Of a stretch of DNA of 64,000 nt, positions 16,382-24,275 are shown piece by piece. The translations under genes and the position numbers were made by a program. Source of the DNA: Chryseobacterium formosum (GTDB taxonomy: Bacteria > Bacteroidota > Bacteroidia > Flavobacteriales > Weeksellaceae); the NCBI RefSeq assembly GCF_026460885.1, contig NZ_JAOVZW010000023.1, forward strand, positions 62,001 through 126,000, given 5' to 3'. Within the stretch, counting starts at the first letter, position 1; each line of letters begins with the position of its first letter. The notes beneath the pieces are model-generated. The model ran no database searches. It saw only the letters and a program-made list of their open reading frames with translations, and had not been told where the DNA came from.

Positions 16382-16535
16382 ATTAAAACACAAATCAATT
16401 AACAAGACAAACAACAATTCTAACAATTTAACACTAAAATGAAAATTTAGGTATAAACTTTGCATCGAATCAATTTAAAGTGAAATAAAATTTCATTGAT
16501 TCTAAAAATTTGTTCAACATTTAAAAAACTGAATT

Positions 16536-17057
16536 ATGGCTGAAGTTATTACCCAAGAAAAATCCGGAGGCAAGCAAAAAAAGAAAAACGTCAAAATCGA
16601 CATGACTCCGATGGTCGATTTAAATTTTTTATTACTGATGTTTTTTATGTTCACATCAAGTTTCTCAAAACCCAATGTGATGGATTTAGGATTGCCCGCA
16701 AAAGATCCAAATCCTATTCCCACAAACTATGATATTGACCAACGTAATCAAATCACGTTCATCATTGGTGAAAACAACAGAATTTTCTATCATCAAAGTA
16801 ATGAAAAGGATTTGAAGGAAACAGGTTTAAAAGAAACAGATTATAATGGCTTAAATGTTTCAAAAATTATTTCTGAAGCCTATGAAAAAGCTCCGAAAAA
16901 AGAAATTTTCACCATTATTGTAAAACCAACTGATGATGCGAATTACAAAAATTTCGTAGATATGATGGATAATATTTCAATCTCTAAAAAAGAACGATAC
17001 GGAATAAGCGACATCAAACCCTGGGAAAAGAAAGTTTACGAAAACGTAATAAAATAA
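16536..17057 (+). CDS. exbD: Orphan ExbD-family protein
   Basis: This 173-residue ExbD/TolR-type subunit has a basic N terminus, then KIDMTPMVDLNFLLLMFFMF (about residues 21-40) as the membrane helix with its conserved Asp, and a periplasmic domain. It is a close paralogue of the ExbD at 451-993: the helix and the following SKPNVMDLGLPAK match almost exactly and the C-terminal pattern (IIVKPTDDANYKNFVDMMD) is parallel. No exbB or tonB lies beside it, so it must borrow a channel subunit encoded elsewhere or replace the operon copy under other conditions. It is bounded by terminators on both sides. Confidence 0.92.
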   Translation: MAEVITQEKSGGKQKKKNVKIDMTPMVDLNFLLLMFFMFTSSFSKPNVMDLGLPAKDPNPIPTNYDIDQRNQITFIIGENNRIFYHQSNEKDLKETGLKETDYNGLNVSKIISEAYEKAPKKEIFTIIVKPTDDANYKNFVDMMDNISISKKERYGISDIKPWEKKVYENVIK

Positions 17058-17063
17058 AACCTT

Positions 17064-17090
17064 AGAGCATTTTTATAATGCTCTTTTTTT
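17064..17090 (+). terminator. Terminator of orphan exbD
   Basis: AGAGCAT and ATGCTCT pair around a short AT loop and are followed by seven T residues. Confidence 0.75.
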
Positions 17091-17093
17091 ATA

Positions 17094-17101
17094 TAAATTT
17101 G
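17094..17101 (+). promoter_or_regulatory. -7 box for lipoprotein gene
   Basis: TAAATTTG lies 20 bp before the ATG at 17122, directly after the exbD terminator. Confidence 0.4.
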
Positions 17102-17121
17102 AGCATAAATTTCAAACCAGG

Positions 17122-17643
17122 ATGAAAAAAATTTTAGTTTTAGCAGGTATCGGCATTCTTACTTTATCGTGTTCAAAAAAAGAAACAACAACTGTTGAGA
17201 ATAAATCAGACAGCACAAAAATTGTAGATTCTATCAATGCTGCAAGAACAAAAATCAACGACAGTATTAAAGCTAAGAACAGTGAAAACCGTTTCAAAGA
17301 TTTTAACGGAAGTCATAAATTTACCTACGAAACTTCAAACTTTAATAAAATTACAGGAAACATAGATTTCAAAAAAATTGAAGGCGAAAGAGATAATTAT
17401 AATGTTTCAGGAAACATTAAATCTGGAAATAATTCTCTAAATATAAAAGGTTTTGTACAGGTCGTTTCTGCTAAATACATGAATTTCACAGGCGAAATAA
17501 CTCAAAAAATACCTGAAAACGGAAAACCGTACACAAGAAAAGGCACTAAAACATTTGCATCTAAAGACGGTGGAAAAACCTACCGACTTCAGGATATGGT
17601 AAATGGTTCAGGATTTGTAGATTATATCGACATTCAATATTAA
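17122..17643 (+). CDS. Putative lipoprotein of unknown function
   Basis: This 173-residue protein has a lipoprotein signal peptide (MKKILVLAGIGILTLSC, Cys17). It continues with a lysine/serine-rich linker containing a short helical repeat (INAARTKINDSIKAKN) and a C-terminal region of alternating polar and hydrophobic residues suggesting a small beta domain. I do not recognise a named family. It is followed after 12 bp by the alpha/beta hydrolase gene, so the two are probably co-transcribed. Confidence 0.8.
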   Translation: MKKILVLAGIGILTLSCSKKETTTVENKSDSTKIVDSINAARTKINDSIKAKNSENRFKDFNGSHKFTYETSNFNKITGNIDFKKIEGERDNYNVSGNIKSGNNSLNIKGFVQVVSAKYMNFTGEITQKIPENGKPYTRKGTKTFASKDGGKTYRLQDMVNGSGFVDYIDIQY

Positions 17644-17655
17644 AATTTTAAGATT

Positions 17656-18438
17656 ATGCTCAATTTTGAAAAAAAAGGCGAAGGAAAAGAGACATTGGTT
17701 CTGCTTCATGGTTTTATGGAAAATATTTCGATATGGAGCGACCTTGAAAAAAAACTATCCAAAGATTTTACTCTTCTAAAAATAGATCTTCCAGGACATG
17801 GAAAATCAGATATTCTAGCGGAAGTTCACACTATGGAAATGATGGCTGAAGAAGTTAAAAAAGTTTTAGACCATCAAAATTTAGATAAAATTCATTTGCT
17901 CGGTCATTCAATGGGTGGTTATGTTTCGTTAGCGTTTGCTGAAAAATTTCCTGAATATTTAAAAAGTCTGACTTTATTTTTCTCCACTTATTTTTCGGAT
18001 GATACCGAGAAAAAAGAGCAGCGCATTAAGAGCTACAGAATTATAAAAGATGCTTTTGCACATTACGCGAAAGCCGGAATTCCTAATTTATTTAATCCTA
18101 ATGAAAGAGATGTTTTGGAAGGAAAAATAGAAACTGCATTAGAAGTTGCACTTTCTACCAACAATCTTGGAGCTTTAGCCTGTGTAAAAGGTATGGTGGA
18201 AAGAACCGATAAAAAACATATTTTAGAAAATTTAGAGTGTCGAATTTTAGTTTTAGCAGGAAAGCACGACAATGCCGTAAAAACTGATAAAACAATCAAT
18301 AATCTTCCCGATCGTACCAATATCAAATCTTATGTTCTTGATTGCGGGCATAACGGGCATTGGGAAAAACCTGCAATTTGTGCCGAAATTATTAACACCG
18401 AACTTCTTCATCATTTGCCTAAAAAACTTTTACTGTAA
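17656..18438 (+). CDS. Alpha/beta-fold hydrolase
   Basis: This 260-residue cytoplasmic hydrolase has the oxyanion-hole motif LLHGFMENISIW at about residue 16, the DLPGHGKSD segment, and the nucleophile elbow HLLGHSMGGYVSLAF, with Ser near residue 85 as catalytic residue. The acid is probably in VLAGKHDNAV and the catalytic His in DCGHNGHWEKP near the C terminus. The substrate, an ester or related compound, cannot be inferred. It lies 12 bp after a lipoprotein gene. Confidence 0.92.
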   Translation: MLNFEKKGEGKETLVLLHGFMENISIWSDLEKKLSKDFTLLKIDLPGHGKSDILAEVHTMEMMAEEVKKVLDHQNLDKIHLLGHSMGGYVSLAFAEKFPEYLKSLTLFFSTYFSDDTEKKEQRIKSYRIIKDAFAHYAKAGIPNLFNPNERDVLEGKIETALEVALSTNNLGALACVKGMVERTDKKHILENLECRILVLAGKHDNAVKTDKTINNLPDRTNIKSYVLDCGHNGHWEKPAICAEIINTELLHHLPKKLLL

Positions 18439-18527
18439 CGCCTAAGCTCAGATTTAAAATCAACACAAAACAGAATTAACAAGGTTTTAAAATAAATCTT
18501 GTATCTTAGTAAGGCTTAAATTTTTCA

Positions 18528-19319
18528 ATGGGTTTATTCTCTTTCAAAAAAAAGAAACCGATTATAGGACTTACACTTTCCGGCGGCGGAATGCGCGGAA
18601 TTGCCCACATTGCCGTTCTAAAAGCTTTAGAAGAATACGATTTGAAACCCGACATTATCTCCGGAACAAGCGCAGGATCAATCGTTGGAGCGTTTTATTC
18701 TTTCGGAAAAACTCCTGATGAAATGATGAAAATTGTCCATGAGACCACTTTTTTTTCACGTTCATATCTCAAGCTTTCTAAAAACGGAATTTTCAGTTCA
18801 AAATTTATTCTAAAACTTTTTAATGATCATTTTCCTGAAGATGATTTTAAAATTTTAAAGATTCCGGTTTACGTTACAGCTACAGAAATGACTCATGGTA
18901 TTGTAGATTTTTTCTCTGAAGGTGAACTTTTCGGACCACTTTTAGCATCTTCGAGTGTACCTTTTGTTCTACCACCCGTAAAAATTGGTGAAAAAATTTA
19001 TGTTGACGGCGGAGTTTTAGATAATCTTCCGATTGAGCCCATCATTGATAAATGTGATTTTCTAATTGCTTCACACGTCAATTCTATCAGCTATGACGGA
19101 TTGGAAAACATGAGTTTAATGAAAGAGTTTGACCGTATCTTGCACTTAGCGATTGCCAAATCTGTTTATTCTAAGGCAACTCATTGTGATATTTTTTTAG
19201 ATCCTCCGAAAATGACAAAATTCAGTTTATTCAACAAGAAATTTCTTGATGTAATGTTTCAGGAAGTTTATGAATATACTTGTAATAACCTTGAAGAAAG
19301 AGGTTACAGAAAAATTTAA
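18528..19319 (+). CDS. Patatin-like phospholipase
   Basis: This 263-residue protein has the complete patatin catalytic set. The Gly-rich oxyanion motif is LTLSGGGMRGIAHIAVLKAL (about residues 15-34), the nucleophile Ser is in ISGTSAGSIVGAF, and the Asp of the Ser-Asp dyad is in YVDGGVLDNLPIEP. It resembles small RssA-type bacterial patatins, predicted lipid acyl hydrolases. No signal peptide is seen, so it is probably cytoplasmic or peripheral. Its stop abuts the end of the convergent DHH gene with no gap. Confidence 0.93.
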   Translation: MGLFSFKKKKPIIGLTLSGGGMRGIAHIAVLKALEEYDLKPDIISGTSAGSIVGAFYSFGKTPDEMMKIVHETTFFSRSYLKLSKNGIFSSKFILKLFNDHFPEDDFKILKIPVYVTATEMTHGIVDFFSEGELFGPLLASSSVPFVLPPVKIGEKIYVDGGVLDNLPIEPIIDKCDFLIASHVNSISYDGLENMSLMKEFDRILHLAIAKSVYSKATHCDIFLDPPKMTKFSLFNKKFLDVMFQEVYEYTCNNLEERGYRKI

Positions 19320-20324
19320 TTACAAATTTTCTTCTGCAATTCTGCTTTTAAAAGTTTCGATTGTATCTGGTAAAGATTCCATTGATTTTCCTCCAGCTGC
19401 GTTGATATGACCTCCTCCACTGAAATATTTTCTTGAAAACTGATTCACATCCACATCATCTTTACTTCTGAAAGAAATTTTAATGAAATCCTCATACAAA
19501 TCTTCCATGAAAAACGCTGCTATTCTTACCCCAACAATACTCAGTCCGTAATTTACAAAACCTTCTGTATCTCCTTTCTGGAAACCATATTCCTGAAGTT
19601 CTTTTCTCGTTAAATATAAAACAGCAACTTTTCCGTCATTCACAACCTCAATTCTACCTAAAATTAAAGCCAGTAAATGCATACGTGAAACAGTATTCGT
19701 ATCCCAAGTATTTGAAGTAATCACAGAAGGATCTGCGCCTTTTTCAATTAAATTAGCAACAATTCTATGCGTCGTCGCACTTGTAGAGCGGAAACGGAAA
19801 CCTCCTGTATCGGTCATAATTCCTGTATAAAGACATTCTGCAATATCTTTATTAACCAAATCTTCATCATTCATTGCCTCAATAAAATGATAAACCATCT
19901 GACAAGTTGCCGGAATAATTGTGTCAGAATACACAAAATCAAAATCTTCAGGTTGTTGATGGTGATCAATAAGAATTTTCTTGGCTTTCGCTCTCATCAA
20001 CCAATCACCTAAAAGTCCGATTCTTGCAGGAGAATTAAAATCAAGACAGAAAATTACATCTGCTTCATTAATACTATCAAAAGCTACCTTTCTTTTGTAT
20101 TCACCAATGATATTTTTCTTTGCTTCAGGCATCCATTTCAGAAACTTCGGAAAATCATTGGGAACGACAACTTCAGCTTCCAGACCTTTAGCTTTCAGAT
20201 AATGTTTCAGACCTAAACTAGATCCAATAGCGTCTCCATCCGGGTTATAATGGGTAAGAATTACAATTTTATTTTCCGGAACAAGCAATGTATTGATTTC
20301 TAAAAGTTCTGCAGGTGTAAACAT
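19320..20324 (-). CDS. DHH-family phosphoesterase, NrnA-like
   Basis: This 334-residue protein has the DHH and DHHA1 domains of NrnA-type enzymes, which degrade nanoRNA or cyclic-dinucleotide breakdown products and dephosphorylate 3'-phosphoadenosine 5'-phosphate. Metal-binding motifs visible are HYNPDGDAIGSSLGL, FCLDFN, ILIDHHQQPEDFDF and DTGGFRF. The C-terminal substrate-binding motif is GGGHINAAGG. I chose the ATG at 20324 (MFTPAELLEI) rather than 20375 because the 17-residue extension looks like non-coding sequence. The gene converges on the patatin gene without a gap. Confidence 0.9.
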   Translation of the reverse strand: MFTPAELLEINTLLVPENKIVILTHYNPDGDAIGSSLGLKHYLKAKGLEAEVVVPNDFPKFLKWMPEAKKNIIGEYKRKVAFDSINEADVIFCLDFNSPARIGLLGDWLMRAKAKKILIDHHQQPEDFDFVYSDTIIPATCQMVYHFIEAMNDEDLVNKDIAECLYTGIMTDTGGFRFRSTSATTHRIVANLIEKGADPSVITSNTWDTNTVSRMHLLALILGRIEVVNDGKVAVLYLTRKELQEYGFQKGDTEGFVNYGLSIVGVRIAAFFMEDLYEDFIKISFRSKDDVDVNQFSRKYFSGGGHINAAGGKSMESLPDTIETFKSRIAEENL

Positions 20325-20397
20325 TTTCTTTAAATTTGAGTTTCCAAAGATAAAGGTTTTTAATCTAGATAACATTTACAAGTTCTTAAACATTTTT

Positions 20398-20427
20398 TTG
20401 CTTTTTTAAAATTAATTATTACATTTG
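20398..20427 (+). promoter_or_regulatory. Promoter at the start of a long leader
   Basis: TTG (20398-20400), a 19-bp spacer and TACATTTG (20420-20427) are an excellent promoter match. No long ORF follows until 20791, so it should produce an untranslated RNA or a leader of about 360 nt. Confidence 0.6.
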
Positions 20428-20465
20428 TTACTAATCAATAAAAACACAATAACTAAACAATACTA

Positions 20466-20531
20466 ATGATGAAAATATCCTCAGTTACAAAATACCAAAA
20501 TTCTTTTTTTATAACAATATTTAAGTTATAA
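20466..20531 (+). other. 21-residue ORF in the leader (speculative)
   Basis: An ORF with two adjacent ATGs (MMKISSVTKYQNSFF...) lies about 35 nt after the predicted transcription start. It has no Shine-Dalgarno sequence and could be chance. If translated it would be a leader peptide. Confidence 0.25.
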
Positions 20532-20790
20532 AACAAAAACTCAAATCTAGCAATTATTATTTTTCAACGTCGATTGAAAAATTCAAAACATTTGTAAATA
20601 CTATTCGCCTTTATTATTTTTCACGTTGCGTTTTAAAAGGATAGCAAAGAACGATGTAAAAAAATAAAAGAGTTAATAATATTTCAAAAAGGTAGGAAAA
20701 CCTGAAGCCTCCCTCGGAAAGGAAAGATTAAAAATTTCAAAGTGAAATAAAAATTGAATAAGTAGGGATTAAAACATTAAATTTTAAAAA
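20532..20790 (+). other. Non-coding leader region, about 260 bp
   Basis: No gene is seen here. The part from about 20570 to 20720 is less AT-biased than usual for a spacer in this window (TTTTTCACGTTGCG, AAGCCTCCCTCGG), which hints at structure. It runs into the small secreted peptide gene at 20791 with no terminator visible. Confidence 0.35.
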
Positions 20791-21045
20791 ATGAAAAAAA
20801 TGATTTTTACAGCGACAATATTGTTAACTTTAGGAGGATCTGCGTTAATTAATAACGTCAACGCATGTTCAAAAGATGGATATGTAGGACCAAACGGAAC
20901 AAGCTGTTTATATTGGGACGCTTCAACAAAATGTTATATGCGAGTAGAACATCATCGTGCTTTCTTTGGGCTTTTCCAATGGAATACGGTTGAAGTTGCT
21001 GGTTGTGACAAACCATCAACAGACATCTCAGCTTCAGTAGAGTAA
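20791..21045 (+). CDS. Small secreted cysteine-containing peptide
   Basis: This 84-residue protein has a clear signal peptide (MKKMIFTATILLTLGGSALI, then NNVNA). The mature part of about 59 residues has four cysteines (near 26, 39, 47 and 73) plus several aromatic residues. The layout, a signal peptide ending near NVNA followed by a Cys-rich tail, recalls the NVEALA-type secreted peptides of Bacteroidota, but the motif is not exact and I do not claim membership. The downstream palindrome AATACTTGGTATTG/CAATACCAAGTATT at 21049-21087 ends its transcript. It has a long promoter-driven leader. Confidence 0.75.
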   Translation: MKKMIFTATILLTLGGSALINNVNACSKDGYVGPNGTSCLYWDASTKCYMRVEHHRAFFGLFQWNTVEVAGCDKPSTDISASVE

Positions 21046-21048
21046 AAA

Positions 21049-21087
21049 ATAATACTTGGTATTGTTATTATATTACAATACCAAGTA
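21049..21087 (+). terminator. Hairpin after small secreted peptide gene
   Basis: AATACTTGGTATTGT (21050-21064) pairs with ACAATACCAAGTATT (21074-21088, approximate) as a long stem around an AT loop. The T tract after it is weak, so it may be an inefficient terminator or an mRNA 3'-end stabiliser. Confidence 0.6.
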
Positions 21088-21125
21088 TTTATATAAAATC
21101 TCTAATTAGCAACTTAAAATATTCA

Positions 21126-21983
21126 ATGAAAAAACTATTAAAACTTATTCTCTTTTTTATTTTTGGAAGTTATTTTTGTCAAGATGTTCAGGGATTCGTT
21201 TCTAATGAAAACTTAATAGGAATAAAGGATGTAGTCATTAGCCTAAATAATAAAACAATAACCTATACTAATAATAATGGTTATTTTTCAATTCCTAAAG
21301 CTAAAGAACTAGATACTATATCATTTAACAAATCCGGTCATCTAAGAAAAGATATTCTTATGAAAGACTTTAAAGAAAGCAACCATAAAATAACTTTGGA
21401 GAGAGTATACGACATTGAAACTGTAGTCTTTAACGAAAAAGAATACAAGAAAGTAAACTATAATTTTGCGCTTAAAAAGCAATCAAATATAAGATTCATA
21501 CCATACCCCAACTGGGAAATGGGGCTAAAATTTAAAAATGATTTAGAAAAAAAAGGCTTTGTAAGTAATGTGACTTTATATTTACATAAAACCGATACTG
21601 ATGTAAGAAATACTAATGTCGAGATAAATTTTTATACTATAGACTCTCTTACAGGTAAGCCCAAAATGAAACTTAACAAAAGTAAAATAATCTATACACC
21701 TTCGGATAAAAGCAGAAAACAAGCAATTGTAAATGTAGAAAAACTAAAAATTCCTTTTCCTCTAAACGGTATTTTTGTAAGCATGAAATGGCTTCCAAAT
21801 GAATTTAATGATAAAAAATTAGGTCCCTCTATTAGATATACTACATCATCAGAAGAAGAGCTTACTTATGAAAGGTTATATGGAGATTGGGGATCAAAAG
21901 CTGGTCAAAATCCACGTAAAAGCAGTTTTGTAAATATGATGATGGGGTTAGAGGTTTACATAAAAAAAACAAAGAATGAGTAA
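21126..21983 (+). CDS. Secreted protein with carboxypeptidase-regulatory-like domain
   Basis: This 285-residue protein has a signal peptide (MKKLLKLILFFIFGSYFC). It is followed at about residues 19-95 by a domain resembling CarboxypepD_reg-like beta sandwiches (VQGFVSNENLIGIKDVVISL, then NNNGYFSIPK). The remaining ~190 residues are predicted beta-rich and I do not recognise them. Proteins of this design are common in Bacteroidota as periplasmic or outer-membrane-associated factors of unknown role. Its last 8 bases overlap the start of the DUF1573-like gene, implying co-translation. Confidence 0.8.
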   Translation: MKKLLKLILFFIFGSYFCQDVQGFVSNENLIGIKDVVISLNNKTITYTNNNGYFSIPKAKELDTISFNKSGHLRKDILMKDFKESNHKITLERVYDIETVVFNEKEYKKVNYNFALKKQSNIRFIPYPNWEMGLKFKNDLEKKGFVSNVTLYLHKTDTDVRNTNVEINFYTIDSLTGKPKMKLNKSKIIYTPSDKSRKQAIVNVEKLKIPFPLNGIFVSMKWLPNEFNDKKLGPSIRYTTSSEEELTYERLYGDWGSKAGQNPRKSSFVNMMMGLEVYIKKTKNE

Positions 21984-22395
21984 AAAATATTTATATATAA
22001 TCATAGGGATATTGGTTCTTATAATTATTGGGTTTGCAACTCACGAAACAACCACCACGTTAATTATAAAAGACAAAGAAGATGGTACTACCGTAGATTT
22101 TGGAATATTAAAGAAAAAAAATACTTCGACAAAAAACTATACTTTCAAATATGTTAACAAAATGCACGATTCATTAAAAGTATATGATGTACTTGATGGA
22201 TGTGATTGTACAATAAGCAATGTAAAAAAAGGATTCTATCTTCGTAATGATACTATTACAGTTGAAACCAACTATAATCCTAATAAATATAAAGACCAAG
22301 GATTAACTGTAAAGCAAATATTTTTAGTAACAAATAAAACTATTTCAAAATTTGATACGATTTATCCTTTAACATTAAAAGGCATTGTCGAATAA
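21976..22395 (+). CDS. DUF1573-like membrane-anchored protein
   Basis: This 139-residue protein has an N-terminal membrane anchor (residues 4-21, YLYIIIGILVLIIIGFA) and a periplasmic domain of DUF1573 type. Diagnostic are the fold start VDFGILKKKNTSTKNYTFKY, the cysteine pair in VLDGCDCTISN (usually CGCT) and the terminal PLTLKGIVE. DUF1573 domains are Ig-like and often lie near secreted-peptide loci in this phylum, though the role is unknown. It overlaps the preceding gene by 8 bp. Confidence 0.8.
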   Translation: MSKKYLYIIIGILVLIIIGFATHETTTTLIIKDKEDGTTVDFGILKKKNTSTKNYTFKYVNKMHDSLKVYDVLDGCDCTISNVKKGFYLRNDTITVETNYNPNKYKDQGLTVKQIFLVTNKTISKFDTIYPLTLKGIVE

Positions 22396-22417
22396 ATTAA
22401 AAAAAGATGTATAATAT

Positions 22418-22447
22418 TTGCATCTAATAAAAAAATCTATATCTTTG
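22418..22447 (+). promoter_or_regulatory. rpmH promoter
   Basis: TTG (22418-22420), a 19-bp spacer and TATCTTTG (22440-22447) form a consensus promoter 43 bp before the rpmH start. Confidence 0.65.
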
Positions 22448-22490
22448 CAACCTGAAAATTAATAGATAATTACGACTTAAACATATAGTA

Positions 22491-22649
22491 ATGAGTAAAA
22501 GAACATTCCAACCATCAGAAAGAAAGAAAAGAAACAAGCACGGTTTCAGAGAAAGAATGTCTACGCCAAACGGAAGAAGAGTTTTGGCAGCGAGAAGAGC
22601 TAAAGGTAGAAAGAGTCTATCTATCAGTTCTGCAAGAGCTAAAAGATAA
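22491..22649 (+). CDS. rpmH: 50S ribosomal protein L34
   Basis: The 52-residue product begins [20 protein letters not shown] and contains the conserved [20 protein letters not shown] core, so it is L34 at its usual length for this phylum. It sits in the large ribosomal subunit. It has its own promoter and a hairpin terminator (22674-22705). The usual neighbours dnaA and rnpA are not beside it. Confidence 0.97.
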   Translation: MSKRTFQPSERKKRNKHGFRERMSTPNGRRVLAARRAKGRKSLSISSARAKR

Positions 22650-22673
22650 TTCTTTAGTTACAATATACAGATT

Positions 22674-22705
22674 ATGCTTGAAAAGTACTTTTTCAGGCAT
22701 TTTTT
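22674..22705 (+). terminator. rpmH terminator
   Basis: ATGCTTGAAAA and TTTTTCAGGCAT pair around GTAC with one mismatch and are followed by a T run. Confidence 0.7.
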
Positions 22706-22804
22706 GTTGTTAAAATATACTAATTTTTTAGGTTTATAGAATATCTTTTTTTATTTTTAAAATCTGAAAAATTGCTTTCTGAAAAGCCTCATAAAAATCA
22801 AATT

Positions 22805-23515
22805 ATGCCACATACAAATATCACGGGAGACAGCATCGTAAGTCTGCAAAATGCAAAGATTGCCCAAAAAAACTTCACGGTACTTTCTGACGTCAACCTT
22901 AATATCAAAAAAGGAAGATTCTGTTATCTTATCGGGAAAACAGGTTCGGGAAAAAGCTCATTGCTGAAAACTCTTTACGGGCACATTCCGTTGGTTGCAG
23001 GACAGGCAAAAGTTGTTGGTTTTGATTTGGCTAAATTAAAAGCTTCAGACATTCCAAATTTGAGAAGAAAACTGGGAATTGTTTTTCAGGATTTCCAATT
23101 ATTGTCTGACAGAACAGTTGAAAAAAATCTAAAATTTGTTTTGGAAGCTACAGGATGGAGTGACAAACAAAAAATGGACGACCGTATCAACGAAGTTCTT
23201 TCAAGTGTAAATATGAAAGGCAAAAAGCATAAGATGCCACACGAACTTTCTGGTGGAGAACAGCAACGTATTGCGATTGCAAGAGCTCTGTTAAATCATC
23301 CAGATTTAATTTTAGCGGATGAACCTACAGGAAATCTTGACCCAGAAACTTCTAACGAAATTATGACTCTTCTTAAAAAAGTTGCCGAAGATAATCACGC
23401 AGCAGTTGTAATGGCAACTCATGATTATCACATGATTCAAAATTTTCCGGGAGAAGCAATCAGATGTGAGGATGGGAAAGTATCTGTTTTAGATACAGCA
23501 GAATTATTCGAATAA
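22805..23515 (+). CDS. ftsE: FtsE-like ABC transporter ATPase
   Basis: This 236-residue ATPase has Walker A LIGKTGSGKSSLLKTLYG (about residues 41-58), the Q-loop at VFQDFQLL, the ABC signature ELSGGEQQRIAIARALLNHP, Walker B LILADEPTGNLD, and the H-loop ATHDYHM. Sequence and size fit FtsE, which with FtsX links division to peptidoglycan hydrolases; LolD-type exporters are the nearest alternative. No ftsX is adjacent. I chose ATG 22805 (MPHTNITGD) because the extension to 22772 begins in the rpmH downstream spacer. Confidence 0.85.
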   Translation: MPHTNITGDSIVSLQNAKIAQKNFTVLSDVNLNIKKGRFCYLIGKTGSGKSSLLKTLYGHIPLVAGQAKVVGFDLAKLKASDIPNLRRKLGIVFQDFQLLSDRTVEKNLKFVLEATGWSDKQKMDDRINEVLSSVNMKGKKHKMPHELSGGEQQRIAIARALLNHPDLILADEPTGNLDPETSNEIMTLLKKVAEDNHAAVVMATHDYHMIQNFPGEAIRCEDGKVSVLDTAELFE

Positions 23516-23522
23516 ATTTGAT

Positions 23523-23555
23523 TGAAAGATTTAGAAATTAAGAGATTTAGAAAAC
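23523..23555. repeat. AT-rich intergenic repeat between convergent genes
   Basis: GATTTAGAAATTAAGAGATTTAG-type sequence lies between ftsE and trmN6, with AGATTTAGAAA recurring. It resembles the spacer at 10905-10985. Confidence 0.4.
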
Positions 23556-23570
23556 ACTAATTTGTAAAAT

Positions 23571-24275
23571 CTAATCTCCAACTTCTTTAAATACATGAAA
23601 CTCTTTGGTGAGTTCAAGATATTGGTCCGAGTATTTTCTCGGACTTTTTTCTATAGTAAATTCAGATTCTTTCAAGTCTTTTTCGGTTAATGAAAATTCC
23701 AGAACCAATCTTTTTATTTTTGAATTTTCTATTCCTTTAATATTGATTTTTCGGATTAAAAATAAGTGATTTTCACGAGCCAATTCAACAAAATTATCAC
23801 CAATTTCAAAAGGAATAATTACTGATAAAATCCCATTTTCAGAAAGCAATTTTGAAGATTTTGAAATTAATTGTTGGAAATTCAATTCGACCGTTTGCCG
23901 CGCCAATTTATCTTTTTCAGAATCTGATTCTTCAAAATATGGCGGATTTGAAACAATTAAATCAAATTTCTCTTTGGTTTCAAAACTTTTAAAATCCTGA
24001 TGAATATTTTTCAACCTTGAATTATAAGGAGAATTTTCAAAATTAACCTGAGTAAGATTCACCGCTTCCTCATTAATATCAATTCCTAAGAATTGTGTAG
24101 AAGAATTTCTTTGTGCTAGCATTAAAGAAATTAAACCCGTTCCCGTTCCTACTTCCAAAACTTTTGAAGCATCACCGACATTTGCTAAAGCACCCAACAA
24201 AACACCGTCTGTTCCCACACGGAAGACGTTTTTTGACTGTTGAACTTCAAATTGTTTAAACTTAAAAGATTTCAC
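23571..24275 (-). CDS. trmN6: tRNA1(Val) (adenine-37-N6)-methyltransferase
   Basis: This 234-residue SAM-dependent enzyme is of the TrmN6/YfiC type. The N terminus FKFKQFEV and then VGTDGVLLGALAN are typical. SAM motif I is VLEVGTGTGLISLMLAQR (about residues 41-58), and the N6-adenine catalytic motif is VSNPPYFEES near residue 108. It methylates A37 of tRNA1-Val in E. coli; substrate conservation here is assumed. It starts on the last base of the histidine kinase gene, as the third gene of ribE-kinase-trmN6. Confidence 0.9.
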   Translation of the reverse strand: MKSFKFKQFEVQQSKNVFRVGTDGVLLGALANVGDASKVLEVGTGTGLISLMLAQRNSSTQFLGIDINEEAVNLTQVNFENSPYNSRLKNIHQDFKSFETKEKFDLIVSNPPYFEESDSEKDKLARQTVELNFQQLISKSSKLLSENGILSVIIPFEIGDNFVELARENHLFLIRKINIKGIENSKIKRLVLEFSLTEKDLKESEFTIEKSPRKYSDQYLELTKEFHVFKEVGD

